A DNA stretch of 64,000 nt from Chaetoceros tenuissimus (lineage: Eukaryota > Bacillariophyta > Thalassiosirophyceae > Chaetocerotales > Chaetocerotaceae): assembly GCA_021927905.1 (NCBI GenBank), contig BLLK01000069.1:2790001-2854000 (forward strand), read 5' to 3'. The notes under the pieces are model-generated. The model was not told the DNA's origin, did no database searches, and was given only the letters and a program-made list of their open reading frames with translations. Position numbers and translations under genes: made by a program. Of the stretch, positions 54,549-64,000 are shown in pieces (the first letter of the stretch is position 1; every line of letters starts with the position of its first letter).

Positions 54549-54959
54549 ATGATTTCTGCGTGGGGCGCATCTGCATCGAAGAGCTCAAGTAACCGTCGAA
54601 GGAAAAGTGGAAAGAGAAGGAGTCGTCAGAAAAAGAAATCTGAATTTCATTTCAAAAGTCAAAAGAAACATCATGAAAGAAGAGAAAAAGATTACATTGT
54701 TGAGCTGTCGGAATCTATGAGCCAAAAAACTCATGATGCAATCAAATGTTTTGGATGGGCGACGCTTATTGCCAACCACATCATTGCGACTTTGAATCAA
54801 AATAAAAAATATGAGACACATTCCTCAAATGCATTTGTTGAACATACAAGTCAGACGTCGTTGTATGGAGCATGTTCGCATTTTCAAAGCGCTTCCTCTA
54901 GGAATCACTCCGATGAAATTTGCTTAAGCCAAGCACTATACAGAAGTTATTCTATGTGA
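54549..54959 (+). CDS. Small basic hypothetical protein
   Basis: 136 residues, not recognised. Residues ~10-50 are strongly basic (SSSNRRRKSGKRRSRQKKKS), like a nuclear localisation or nucleic-acid-binding stretch; the rest is Ser/His/Asn-rich with a short hydrophobic patch (CFGWATLIANHIIATL). It has a proper ATG, lies between two genes on the opposite strand and ends 55 nt before the stop of the next gene. Coding status is uncertain because the composition is simple. Confidence 0.4.
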   Translation: MISAWGASASKSSSNRRRKSGKRRSRQKKKSEFHFKSQKKHHERREKDYIVELSESMSQKTHDAIKCFGWATLIANHIIATLNQNKKYETHSSNAFVEHTSQTSLYGACSHFQSASSRNHSDEICLSQALYRSYSM

Positions 54960-55014
54960 TGATATTAATTGATGTATGTAAAGCAGACACTTAGCACAAG
55001 TTATAAATAGATAT

Positions 55015-56364
55015 TTATTCATCTGGAGTTGTAGAATCTGTTACTTCGAGACTCTCGACGTAGGCTTTCAACCTTTGGATATATTCTAATATTTTGGTTC
55101 TTCCGTCAGTGATATCGTTATGTCCACGATCTTTCACATACCAAGGAGAGCGCTTAAACTTGTCAGGAACAGCCTCCTGAAGGGATGTTCCATGATTGAA
55201 AGTCACTTCTTCATCAAGCATCCCATGAATCACCATCACAGGACAGTTAACCTTTTTGATGCGGTTGATGTTTGGAAATATGTCAAGACATCCTAATGCC
55301 CTACTTGGAGTAAGAACCCTCATTCCTGACATGAAAGCGCTATGTAAAATAAGACCTCCAAGGTTTTTCTTTTGAGCTGCCAAATAACAACTAGGGCCGC
55401 CACCTACAGATTGTCCGTATAGAATGATATTCTTCTCATTCTTGTCTTTTACAACATTTTCCAATACGTAGTCATACACTGTTTCAATGTCCCTATAGGT
55501 ATTTTCTTCGAGTGAAACTCCCCCACTTTCTCCATACCCAGAATAGTCATACATGACGACATTGCACTTTAATCCCTTTGCAATAATTACTTGCATGAAG
55601 TACATTGCACCAATATCGGTCGCATTGCCATGAGAGTAAATGATTGTTTTCGTAGCATCAGTCACTCTATCTTCACGGATTCGATAAATAGTCGCAGCTA
55701 CATGTACCCTGTTTTCCAACTTCGTCGTTCCACCTAAAACTCCACTTCTATTCACGATTTTATAAGGAATTTTGACTGCTTCAATAGTTCCGGAATATCC
55801 GGGTGGTGTACTAAGGCGGGGATCGGGTACGAATTCATATGTCACGCCCTTTTGTGCATCAAGTGCATCACGTCTATTCTTCTTTTTTGCTATTTTCCGC
55901 ATTAAAAGTGCTTTGTCAGTCAATGCTTGCGCTGGATGGACTTCTCTCCTATCTTCTCGATCATGCTCATGATCTGAAAGCCTAGGGCTATCAGTCAATC
56001 CCATACTACTTTGTTGTGATTTCATCTTCTTCGCTTTCTCATTATCCCCATCCGATGATACATTCAACCCATCATTTTCAGAACTATCACTGTCAGCTAC
56101 CCTTTGCTGCTCATCCGTTTCTTCCCCATTGGCTGCTGCATGATCATTTTCGTCTTCGTACTCGTCTGGTAATTGTTTTCCGTCTAGAGTGCGAATGAAT
56201 GCGTAAAGCGGAGGATCAGGAGGAAAGAATGTCAGGGCCCCAGCAACACTATATAAGAATATTATGTCAAATATTAGTATCAAAAGTATTTTGGAAAGTG
56301 TAAAGACGATGGTCACTATTCCTTGTAATGCAGTACAAAAATACCATAAACCTTTCCCTTTCAT
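55015..56364 (-). CDS. Alpha/beta hydrolase, ABHD17/BEM46-like
   Basis: 449 residues. An N-terminal membrane anchor (TIVFTLSKILLILIFDIIFLYSVAGAL) precedes a ~70-residue acidic, disordered linker. The hydrolase domain (~190-440) has YSHGNATDIGAMY (oxyanion), nucleophile Ser in LYGQSVGGGPS (G-x-S-x-G), Asp in VIHGMLDEEV and His in DRGHNDI. This set matches BEM46/ABHD13/ABHD17, of which ABHD17 depalmitoylates Ras and PSD-95; the in vivo substrate here is unknown. The linker insertion between anchor and catalytic domain is longer than in animal homologues. Confidence 0.85.
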   Translation of the reverse strand: MKGKGLWYFCTALQGIVTIVFTLSKILLILIFDIIFLYSVAGALTFFPPDPPLYAFIRTLDGKQLPDEYEDENDHAAANGEETDEQQRVADSDSSENDGLNVSSDGDNEKAKKMKSQQSSMGLTDSPRLSDHEHDREDRREVHPAQALTDKALLMRKIAKKKNRRDALDAQKGVTYEFVPDPRLSTPPGYSGTIEAVKIPYKIVNRSGVLGGTTKLENRVHVAATIYRIREDRVTDATKTIIYSHGNATDIGAMYFMQVIIAKGLKCNVVMYDYSGYGESGGVSLEENTYRDIETVYDYVLENVVKDKNEKNIILYGQSVGGGPSCYLAAQKKNLGGLILHSAFMSGMRVLTPSRALGCLDIFPNINRIKKVNCPVMVIHGMLDEEVTFNHGTSLQEAVPDKFKRSPWYVKDRGHNDITDGRTKILEYIQRLKAYVESLEVTDSTTPDE

Positions 56365-57240
56365 ATAGGTCCCAAATTGCTGACTCCGGGAATAATGAGC
56401 TTACCTCGATTTAGAAAAACCAGACCTAGCCCATAAGCAAAAGATTGCACTTATAGCTGGCGGACAGCAACAACCACTCATGATGAAGACAGTACTACAG
56501 GGAACTATGTACCACCTCTTAGCTAGACTGTAGTTTCGACAAACACATGTACAGAACAAAAGGCAGAGAGTGAAAGTGCCGAGAGGGAAGTTCTTTTGTG
56601 GTCACATCGAACGTTGGACACAAACATTTCTTTTCAACAAGACTCAAAGACTCAGTGTCAACGAGTCAATTTCTATATTTTTAGACCTAATTCGTCGTCA
56701 CTTTTTTGAGGGAAAAAAGGTAAAGTCCTCCACACTGAGAATGTGTATGTAATGTTATTACTTAGAAGGAAAGAATATTTGTTATTAATAAAAAAAAGGT
56801 ATTCCGTATTTATTGAACAGATTAACACTTTACTAGGAGTTATATTCACATGGGAGGAAATTCAAATAGATTTTATTACAGTGATACATTGTAAACTACA
56901 TGTGTAGGTAAACGTACTCATATTATTTTAAAAATAGCTTTTTATTCTAATCTCATCTTTTCCTTATTTTGAATATCAAAATATCTATGGTGCACACTTC
57001 ATCTGAATGTAAAGAAAGAAGTTCTACAATGTTTGGAAACATGAAGGTATGATAAGCAGTTTATAGTTTATAACGGTAAATTTGGTTTTTGCCGTGACTC
57101 AACTCCTCTTCGCCGGCCTCGTTGAGAGAACAAACGAAGCTACAGGCAGCAAGCAGCACATCCGTTTGTATGAAGCAGCAAGGTTAGCGAACAGTGCAAC
57201 TAAACGGATTCCTAATACATATATCTGTATATAATAAACA
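56365..57240. other. Long intergenic region, divergent promoters
   Basis: 876 nt between the divergent hydrolase and V-ATPase d genes. I see only short, unbiased ORFs (60 codons), AT-rich runs and no RNA gene. Probably two promoters and 5' UTRs. Confidence 0.4.
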
Positions 57241-58724
57241 ATGTCTACTCCAAAAGGACCACATGGAGGACTCTCCGACTTTAACATTCACCATGGATTC
57301 ATTGAGGCATTGATCCGTGGAATGCGTTGCAGTTTCTTGAAGGATGCAGATTATCACCACATTACTCAGTGCGAAAATCTTGAGGATGTTAAGCTGAACC
57401 TTAGTGAGACTGACTACGCAGATGCAGTTGCAGATATGACAGTATTGACTCCTAGTGATTTACAGGCTGCTGCAATTAAGAAGGTTAGTATGCTTAGATA
57501 TTTGTCGGTAACACAACATGTGTTGCCTACTACTGTCGGATCGGGTCATCGCCAGAATTCTGTGTCTAGAGAACCGATTCCTTTTCGAGGAATTGAGGAA
57601 GTTAGTTAGAAGTTTTCTAGTTTCAGCAGTGTTATTGAGTGGATCGTAACGTTCTGATAACAAGTTCATCGTTGCGCATTTGAGTGTGGCGCTTGTGGAC
57701 ATGAAATATATCCGATTTCAAATGACAGAGTAGTTGCAACTATGTCTTCAATACATTGACTTTCTAACATATCTTTCGATCTTTCCTCATCCAACAGCTT
57801 GTAACTGAATTCAAGTATGTTCGTACTCAGGCAGTAGAGCCACTCGCAACTTTCCTTGATTTCATTACTTATGAATACATGATTGAGAACATCATGCTTC
57901 TCCTAAAGGGAGCTCTTTCCGGACGTGATATTAATGAGCTCCTTGCACAGTGCCATCCTTTAGGAATGTTCAAGGACTCAACCATGCGTTCTATTCCTAC
58001 TTTTGAGCCTAACGCAAAGGGTTTCGCTGATCTTTACCAGACAGTTCTTGTAGATACTCCAGTTGGACCATATTTTGCAATGTTCCTTCAGGAATCCTCC
58101 AATGCTATGGGAGGAGAGGTTCGTAATGTAATTGAGGAGGTTGAGATTGAAATCATCAAGTCTTCTCTTATCAAGTACTGGATCGAAGATTTCACCCAAT
58201 ACGTTGAGAAGCTTGGAGGAGAGACTGCAGAAATCATGGGTGATTTGCTCAAGGTTCGTGCTGATACCAACGCTATCAATATCACCCTCAACTCTTTCGG
58301 GACCCCTCTTAATGAGCCTGCTATGCGTGCTTCTGACCGTAAGAGACTTTACCCGGCAGTAGGACATCTTTACCCAAGTGGAACATCTATGCTTACTGAT
58401 GTTGCAACTGAGGAGGAACTTGGACGCGTTTTGTCATTGTTCCCACAATACGCTAGTATTTGGGGAGTTCATGCTGCTGGATCTGACAAGTCCATCGACG
58501 ATGCATTCTATGAGCGTGATGTTATGTCTCTTGAGTTGGCATTTGAGAGTCAGATGCATTTCGGAGTTTTCTATGCTTACGTGAAGCTTAAGGAGCAGGA
58601 GATTCGTAATCTTGTATGGATCACGGAATGTATCCTTCAGGCTCAAAAAGATGAAATCAATAAGTTCGTTCCAGTATTCAGTTTTCACGCGCCTTGGAGA
58701 GCTTCTGCATCAAAGGCAAGATAA
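57241..58724 (+). CDS. V-type H+-ATPase subunit d
   Basis: Exons 57241-57483 and 57798-58724 (314-nt intron, phase 0) give 389 residues. The family signatures are all present: FNIHHGFIEALIRGMR, LVTEFKYVRTQAVEPLATF at the splice, LDFITYEYMIENIMLL, AQCHPLGMF, LYQTVLVDTPVGPYF, YWIEDFTQYVEKLGGETAEIM, and the highly conserved FHFGVFYAYVKLKEQE-type motif (here MHFGVFYAYVKLKEQEIRNLVWI). Subunit d links the V1 stalk to the membrane c-ring in the vacuolar proton pump. It has a ~15-residue C-terminal extension. Codon use is biased as in highly expressed genes. Confidence 0.95.
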
Positions 58725-59359
58725 ATTGCCTTCGAGTGTGTATTAGTGGAGAAAGATTTGAATTGATATTTCGTTTTCATGACGTTGCCGGAGGTATGCA
58801 ATTCACCTGATGCTTAGTTTTTCGGTTACTTTGCAGGAATTGAAGTTACAAGAAAAAAACAAAATGTTTAATATTATAAAGATATAATTTTTGATAGATT
58901 TCAAAGTAGAAAATATGAATGACAGTGCTTACAGAATTAAAATTAATACCACAGCAAAATTTGGTTTTAAAAGTGTAGGTAATGCCTTTGAAATGTTTCC
59001 CATCTCAAACGCAGTGTTTCCTACAATACACTCATCATACGCATTGTTTTCCATTTTAGTCTGTAGAAATATTTTATTCACAAGAGAACTATTGGTAAGA
59101 AGTAAGTTGATGTGCTTTGGTGTTATGGATTACTGAAAACCAAATAAAAGTTCCAATGACTATATCAGTTTAACCGCCATCATCAAATAAAAACGCTTAT
59201 TTCAAACACAGGGGACAAGATGTCAATGGATAAATTAGACGTGTTAAGCTTTTTGAATCACAATCTTGTCGACAAAAATGATTGCAAAGAAAAAGAGCGT
59301 GCTCTCATAAACTTATATTGAGGTGTAGTCTTTATTACTAAGTAGAGAGACAGATAAAT
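58725..59359. other. Intergenic, nothing recognised
   Basis: 635 nt between two plus-strand genes. One 81-codon ORF has no protein-like character. AT-rich. Confidence 0.35.
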
Positions 59360-60001
59360 ATGAACCAGGCTATTCAACTCTTTCTTGCTGCCTCTCTTGC
59401 TGTGACTGAAGGTAGAATTGGGGAAACAATCACAGACTATGAAGATGAGTTTGAAAGAGAGCTAGGAGGATGGGGATGGAATAGTGGAACATCTACTCCG
59501 ACACCACTTGGAACGTACGCACCAACCATGGCTCCAACTAAAGCACCTCATGTTCAGTATCATGGGAGAAATCAAACTGTAGAATACCCAGAACGCGGCG
59601 ATGACTACTACACGGATGACACATATCCGACAAGTGGTTTCGATGCCCTGAAGCGAGATTTTTCTGGAGGTATTGGTAATTGGTCAGGAGAGACATGGGC
59701 GTGGGTTGCGATGATGCTCACATTTCTAGCAGTAGGTTCAATTGGACTTGCATATATGGTACATAGACTAAAAATTCATTACGGAATGGATGACAATGAT
59801 AAGGAAGAAGCTCTTATTGGTACAGATGATGATGAGAGTCTTGATGAATTTGTAGACGATAGGACGATTTCTTCAAGGACTACGGCTACAGGAACCACGC
59901 AAGGAAACTACAAAGCCCCAGAAGATAAATTCCGAAAGATTTTGAATTGGGGTAGTAAGAAGGATGATCCAAAGGAGATGTCAAGTGCAGAAGAGAAATA
60001 A
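59360..60001 (+). CDS. Single-pass membrane protein with Pro/Thr-rich ectodomain, unknown
   Basis: 213 residues. A signal peptide (MNQAIQLFLAASLAVTEG) is followed by an acidic, Gly/Trp and Pro-Thr-rich outer region (TPTPLGTYAPTMAPTKAP) with sequons NQT and NWS. One membrane helix (WAWVAMMLTFLAVGSIGLAYMV) follows at ~111-132. The ~80-residue inner tail is acidic then Ser/Thr-rich. Pro-Thr repeats like these are common in diatom surface proteins. Type I topology is clear; function is not. Confidence 0.7.
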   Translation: MNQAIQLFLAASLAVTEGRIGETITDYEDEFERELGGWGWNSGTSTPTPLGTYAPTMAPTKAPHVQYHGRNQTVEYPERGDDYYTDDTYPTSGFDALKRDFSGGIGNWSGETWAWVAMMLTFLAVGSIGLAYMVHRLKIHYGMDDNDKEEALIGTDDDESLDEFVDDRTISSRTTATGTTQGNYKAPEDKFRKILNWGSKKDDPKEMSSAEEK

Positions 60002-60430
60002 GTAACTCTACTTTCAGCGGGAAAAAGAAAACGTCAAAAATGTAGAAAAGTAATTTACGTCTTACAAAAAATAAAGCAACAGGGATTGCTCTGAACAATT
60101 ACAATTGAGATTATAACATTATTAAAATCTCAGAATATGCTATGTAATCGTATTGTAACAACTGCTTTTTGGAAGAGGTGCACTTTGAATGTACAAGACC
60201 CATACAAGACTGAGCGACTCCATTTTCCGTCTCTCACTCTTCTAAATCTTTTCCTTCTTTTTTTCTTTTTCTCCAAAACCGATGCACACCATGCACATGA
60301 TTGTTTCATCAGTAAGGCACCAAGGTACTCTATCGTTTGGATTAGTATTATTACAGTGAGAAAATTATACCAAAAACCAAGCTCTATAGTATATAGTGTC
60401 AATCCTAATTTGTACTTCAATGTTGCTATA
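60002..60430. other. 5' region of the fourth 2OG-oxygenase gene
   Basis: 429 nt. An in-frame open extension exists from 60137, but it is pyrimidine-rich (CTTTTTCC-type runs) and reads like 5' UTR, so I placed the start at 60431. Confidence 0.45.
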
Positions 60431-62035
60431 ATGAGTGTGAACTCTGTACACCAAGCTGTGAAAACCAGGAAACGCAAATCATTCCAACTACATTTTTACT
60501 TTTTGGTGTTTGTTTCATCAATTATACAAAAAGCAAGGGGACTCTCTGTATATCCAAAAACACAAAGATTTTACCATGAAACTAAGCTATGCTCTCAATC
60601 TAATCATGATATTGATGAATGGAAAAATCAGGTGTTGTATTACGTAGATGATATCCATCTACAAAGTTCGACACGAAGCAAATTTGCCATAGAATCCAAA
60701 TTCGCTATGAAATGTGATACAAAATACGAATGGATCCATGGATATACATCACCATCAGATTTTAAAGGAATTAGAAACGTTGCCCTACGAACATCTAGTG
60801 AAGCGCCTCTTTTAGATGAAGTTACAGTGAAATGTATCAGAGAAGCAGCTTCCAAGCGATGGGATCTTCAACAGAATCAGGAGTCTAGATTTACACTTCA
60901 GTCTGAGAACACTAACTCTGAGTGCCATTTAGATGAATTGATATCTGAACAATCAAATCCAAGGCTTAAAAGTGTTATTGATGAGATGTTGCAAACAAAG
61001 ATATATCCACTTGTGAGAGAAGCTTTTGCTCAAGATTTAAAATATGGCAATGAAATCTGTGTATACGACTCATTAGTAATTCGATACAATGGAGATAATG
61101 TCGAAGGCCTAGCGGCATCTCAACCTTTACATCGGGATGGCTCTATTGTTTCCGTCAATATAGCGTTGAATGATTTCGAAAGAAATGAACTTACTGGGGA
61201 GAATGGATTTGAAGGTGGTGGAACTTTTTTCGAAGGATTAATATGCAATCCAGAGAATTCTACTCCTATTTTAAGACCGATTGGGACTGGACATGCTGTT
61301 GCACATTGCTCGAATGAAAGGCATGCAGGTGCTCCCACAACTCGTGGCGTTAGAGAAATCCTTGTTTTCTTTCTCACACAGAGACCAAAATTGTCTGGAT
61401 CGAAATACATTGCTCCACCAGTCGAGCGTTCGTTTCATCTAAAGCGCTACGCAAAAGACTTGCCAAAGGATGCAGCATTGGCAACATTAGACATAGCTGT
61501 TTCAGAATGTCAGATGGATGGGGAAGCACATTTCTTCAAGGGATTTCGCTTGTTACAAAGAAGCAATGACAATGTTGAATATAACGCTGGTAGATTAGAG
61601 GAACTGAATGAAAGCACCAAACATCTGAAGCTAGCAAAGCAATATGCTCCGTATGATGCTAGAATAAACTGTTACGTAGGTATAGCCCATGTTCAAAGAC
61701 TTACTCATCTGCGTAAAACCAAAAGCCAGCATAATCTGGATGAAAGATCGGAGCTTGAAAAAGCGTTGAGGAGCTTCGTGGATGCGATCTATTTGAGTGA
61801 CACGTATGATCACTGGGGAATTAGCTCTGATTTCGATTTAATAACTGCAATTCTACCGACCGCTGAAACTTTGGCTCAGCTTGAAAGGCACTCAGACGCA
61901 TTGGAGATACTGGAGAGATTAGGATCCAATGTTGGAAAAGAGGAAAAGGGAGTTGAGGCTCCATTGATTGCACATGCTAATGCTCTATCAGAATATTGTA
62001 GAAAGCAAATAAGTAGATCCAATGTGATCTCTTAA
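60431..62035 (+). CDS. 2OG-Fe(II) dioxygenase with N-terminal anchor and helical C-terminal domain
   Basis: 534 residues from ATG 60431. A basic start then a hydrophobic segment (FYFLVFVSSII, ~residues 20-31) suggests an ER or Golgi signal anchor. The oxygenase core has HxD in PLHRDGSIVS (H234/D236), GGTFFEGL, distal His in ERHAGAP (H298) and the oxoglutarate Arg in TRGVREILVFF (R308), as in prolyl 4-hydroxylase-type enzymes. Residues ~340-534 are helical with TPR-like spacing (LKLAKQYAPYDARINCYVGIA, LERHSDALEILERLG). It likely hydroxylates proteins in the secretory pathway. A start at 60137 would add 98 residues. Confidence 0.75.
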   Translation: MSVNSVHQAVKTRKRKSFQLHFYFLVFVSSIIQKARGLSVYPKTQRFYHETKLCSQSNHDIDEWKNQVLYYVDDIHLQSSTRSKFAIESKFAMKCDTKYEWIHGYTSPSDFKGIRNVALRTSSEAPLLDEVTVKCIREAASKRWDLQQNQESRFTLQSENTNSECHLDELISEQSNPRLKSVIDEMLQTKIYPLVREAFAQDLKYGNEICVYDSLVIRYNGDNVEGLAASQPLHRDGSIVSVNIALNDFERNELTGENGFEGGGTFFEGLICNPENSTPILRPIGTGHAVAHCSNERHAGAPTTRGVREILVFFLTQRPKLSGSKYIAPPVERSFHLKRYAKDLPKDAALATLDIAVSECQMDGEAHFFKGFRLLQRSNDNVEYNAGRLEELNESTKHLKLAKQYAPYDARINCYVGIAHVQRLTHLRKTKSQHNLDERSELEKALRSFVDAIYLSDTYDHWGISSDFDLITAILPTAETLAQLERHSDALEILERLGSNVGKEEKGVEAPLIAHANALSEYCRKQISRSNVIS

Positions 62036-62215
62036 AGACTGAGGTGTGGCCTCAGTTTGTGATTCCTAGATTCTAAATCTAAACACTGCTCAAAAATGAG
62101 TCCAATTGCATCAACATCCACTTCTAGGCACAAATTTTCTTTTAAACAAAGTTTATGTTATGTGAATCTATTCCCTAAACTTTGCATTTGGATTTTATTT
62201 TCATACAAAAAGGAT

Positions 62216-62404
62216 TTAACTGTACTTGATGAATCCGATATCGTTAGCACGCTCACGGAAGCACTGTCTCTTCATGTTGATTCCGTACTTGCGGATGAGT
62301 CCCATACCTCCCTTACGTCCGGTAACACGGCACTGACGGGATCCCTTTCCGTAATTCTTTGGGTGAGTAGCGTAAAGCTTGTTTGGAACACGAGTCTCAG
62401 CCAT
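62216..62404 (-). CDS. Ribosomal protein uS14 (S29) lacking two zinc Cys
   Basis: 62 residues: [28 protein letters not shown] and [15 protein letters not shown] match eukaryotic S29 (uS14) of the 40S subunit. The usual zinc site is C-x2-C plus C-x2-C; here the second Cys of the first pair is Thr (CRVT) and the first of the second pair is Lys (MKRQC). So zinc is unlikely to bind with four Cys. A CTTATAG acceptor just upstream of the start suggests a 5' UTR intron, common in ribosomal protein genes. Confidence 0.92.
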   Translation of the reverse strand: MAETRVPNKLYATHPKNYGKGSRQCRVTGRKGGMGLIRKYGINMKRQCFRERANDIGFIKYS

Positions 62405-63063
62405 TTTGATTAACTATAAGAAAAAGAAACGAGTGAGCAAAACAAGTAGACATGATGTGTGGAGTTTCGTTTAGTATCCAGTCTCTGTGAAGTCTCTGCC
62501 CAAGTCCCCTTCTGACATAGCTTCTACTATAAAGAGTTTCTCAGTTGTCTATACAGATGCACAAGTTCTCAATGATGTGTTTCGTTTGTTTTCGTACTGA
62601 TTCAAGTGCAGATGCTGTGTTTGGTATGTCTTGTACGTGCAGAAGTCTCAACATTCTAGTTTTTTTCGTAATTCTTCTTCTTCCTCAAAAATCCAATCAA
62701 ACCAACAACCCCAGCATCGACTCATTTGTACATCAAAAATTCCACATGGAGACTAGGGCAGAGAATTCGTTACAAGGGGCATAGAGACATCGGTAGCGTA
62801 CCTTCGATGAAAAAGTGGTGTTTGTGTTGTTGAAAGCAGTTTCAGTAAACAGGCAAGAGGCAAGGTAGGTGGGGTGAATTTTATTTTTCCCCCTCTCTAT
62901 TCTCCCTCCCTAGCTAAAATCAAAGTATTCATTGCCACCTAAAGATATTAATGCCGCCTTAGAGAATTCCAACTAGCCATTTAGTAGTAGTCGATTTGTA
63001 CCCCATATTTGGTATCATCATTATTTTACAGTAAATTACTCATAGTCCTTTATACACTCTTGT
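62405..63063. other. Intergenic, promoter and 5' UTR intron of the uS14 gene
   Basis: 659 nt. The part next to 62404 looks like a 5' UTR intron (acceptor CTTATAG on the minus strand). A 79-codon plus-strand ORF at 62545 was judged unlikely. Runs of C and T near 62885 are low complexity. Confidence 0.4.
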
Positions 63064-64000
63064 TTATGTAGATATATGAATCCTCATTCCTTCCATTTCT
63101 TCAGTGGACAGAACTCCGTCCAAAATTTCAGATTCAAGTTGCTGTAGCCTTTCCAAAGGACTAGTTATTGGTATATTTGATAGGGGCTTGCTGGCAGGAA
63201 ATTTTGGAGGGAATAAGGATGGTGGTTTTGCCATCTTTCCTTTTTCTGTATTACTATTCCTATCCACAGATTTAGCATCAATATCAATATCTTCACCCAT
63301 CTCCATTTTTCTCAATAAAACTTCTCTTTCAGCAGCTTGACGCAGTTTCCTTTCCTCCACACTTTCTCGATCTCTGTCACGATGTAGAGAAGAATCTGGA
63401 ATTTCATCGTTATTTATTTCAAATCCTTGATTTTCTTCATCTTTTCTCGATCCAACATAGCTAGCTCGCATTTCACTACTGTGCTTGTATTTTTCTACAC
63501 ATGGTTTACAACTTGACGAATCTTGAAAAGTTACCAACGCTGAATTTCCCTTGCTACCAATTAGTTCTATATCCTCTACAGTGCCGAAAACCTTCATCAA
63601 TTTAATAAGCATATCTTCTGATTGGCCTCCCATTTTTTTACGACTCCACTTCAACCTAACCTGTCTATATTCTAATTTTTGCTTTTTTTGCTTTCGTTCT
63701 CTTGCAGCCAACTTTTCTTCTGCAGTTCTATGCTTCTGGCCAAATGACTCTCTCATTTTCATTCCATCTCTCTTAAGATCTTGATAAACATTACTGTTGG
63801 TGTCTTTGATATCACTATCTTGTTTTGCCTTTTTCCCTAGATTCTGGATCTTACTCTCTAGATCCTCTCGCATCCTTTTCCTCTTGGAACTCATGGCTGC
63901 ATCCCGTTTCTTTTCTTCCTCCTTTCTGATAGATTCCGACTTTAACTTTGCATCATATTTCTCTTTTTCTTCTCTGAATTCATCCTTCAGTAAAAAATCT
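63064..64000 (-). CDS. DNAJC17-like protein, C-terminal part, cut by the window end
   Basis: The frame is open from the right edge through 63064; 312 residues are visible and the N-terminus, including any J domain, lies outside. Before the Met at 63894 the frame continues as a charged coiled coil (REEKEKYDAKLKSESIRKEE), so that Met is not the start. An RRM-like domain (RQVRLKWSRKKMGG, LIKLMKVFGTVEDIELI, NSALVTFQD) and a C-terminal helix (PLERLQQLESEIL) match DNAJC17/Cwf23, a spliceosome-linked J protein. The assignment rests on the coiled-coil plus RRM order. Confidence 0.75.
   Translation of the reverse strand, partial: DFLLKDEFREEKEKYDAKLKSESIRKEEEKKRDAAMSSKRKRMREDLESKIQNLGKKAKQDSDIKDTNSNVYQDLKRDGMKMRESFGQKHRTAEEKLAARERKQKKQKLEYRQVRLKWSRKKMGGQSEDMLIKLMKVFGTVEDIELIGSKGNSALVTFQDSSSCKPCVEKYKHSSEMRASYVGSRKDEENQGFEINNDEIPDSSLHRDRDRESVEERKLRQAAEREVLLRKMEMGEDIDIDAKSVDRNSNTEKGKMAKPPSLFPPKFPASKPLSNIPITSPLERLQQLESEILDGVLSTEEMEGMRIHIST

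Noticed and set aside
58891-59136. 81-codon ORF after V-ATPase d
   Set aside because: No motif, AT-rich composition, and it lies in likely 3' UTR/intergenic DNA.
60137-60430. Upstream in-frame extension of the fourth 2OG oxygenase
   Set aside because: Pyrimidine-rich, Leu/Phe-run composition typical of 5' UTR; the ATG at 60431 gives a sensible signal anchor.
62545-62784. 79-codon ORF with several Cys and a hydrophobic run
   Set aside because: Overlaps the 5' region of the uS14 gene on the other strand; no recognisable family. It could be a small secreted protein but evidence is too thin.
1-64000. CRISPR arrays, LTR retrotransposons, rRNA genes, endogenous viral genes
   Set aside because: None of the hallmarks (regular spaced repeats, long terminal repeats with integrase or reverse transcriptase, rRNA cores) was seen on reading the window.

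Overview
This is nuclear DNA of a photosynthetic stramenopile, almost certainly a diatom. About eight proteins start with a signal peptide whose cleavage site is followed by Phe or an aromatic residue (motifs such as AAF-NPS, AFAF-QPS, AVAF-AAP). That is the ASAFAP-type bipartite signal for import into a secondary plastid. Other clues are a diatom-type cyclin, a secreted Lys/Ser-rich protein, a Pro-Thr-rich membrane protein, AT-rich spacers and small GT-AG introns (mostly 59-100 nt). A low-GC centric diatom is plausible, but the genus cannot be fixed from sequence alone.

The window is gene-dense: 37 protein genes (one cut by the right edge) and two tRNA-Asp genes. Many neighbours converge with less than 100 nt between stops, and several pairs diverge from a 250-470 nt spacer. 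There is no operon structure, transposon, CRISPR array or viral element. Many genes only make sense after splicing. I reconstructed exon joins for the ROD-like protein, triose-phosphate translocator, dihydroorotate dehydrogenase, gamma-adaptin, nitrilase-like amidase, Erv1, an Atx1-like copper chaperone, RecQ helicase, sulfotransferase, G-alpha, complex I MWFE, UDP-glucose epimerase and V-ATPase subunit d.

Layout. 0.5-12 kb: a 2,488-residue ROD/KNTC1-like protein, a cyclin, a fatty acid hydroxylase-family enzyme and an unknown protein. 12-23 kb: phosphohistidine phosphatase, an LRR/SAP-like/2OG-oxygenase protein, a CXC (LIN54/TSO1) factor, a SelD-associated FAD oxidoreductase, a UBR-box/2OG-oxygenase fusion and the plastid phosphate translocator. 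23-27.5 kb: an unknown protein with an apparent frameshift, and an inverted pair of tRNA-Asp genes. 27.5-40 kb: dihydroorotate dehydrogenase with a C-terminal membrane segment, plastid A-type Fe-S carrier, AP-1 gamma, a small plastid protein, a 2OG oxygenase, homoserine dehydrogenase, a methyltransferase and an amidase. 40-52 kb: a plastid-targeted P-loop/RGG protein, Erv1, copper chaperone, RecQ, an RBM42-like protein, a secreted Lys-rich protein, sulfotransferase and G-alpha. 52-64 kb: MWFE, epimerase, an ABHD17-like hydrolase, V-ATPase d, a membrane protein, a fourth 2OG oxygenase, ribosomal uS14/S29 and the C-terminal part of a DNAJC17-like protein.

The most unusual items are the UBR-box/2OG fusion, the LRR/SAP-like/2OG protein, the tail-anchored class 1A DHODH, the plastid RGG/P-loop protein, and two genes (G-alpha 5' end and 23624-25284) whose reading frames join only through an apparent one-base shift.
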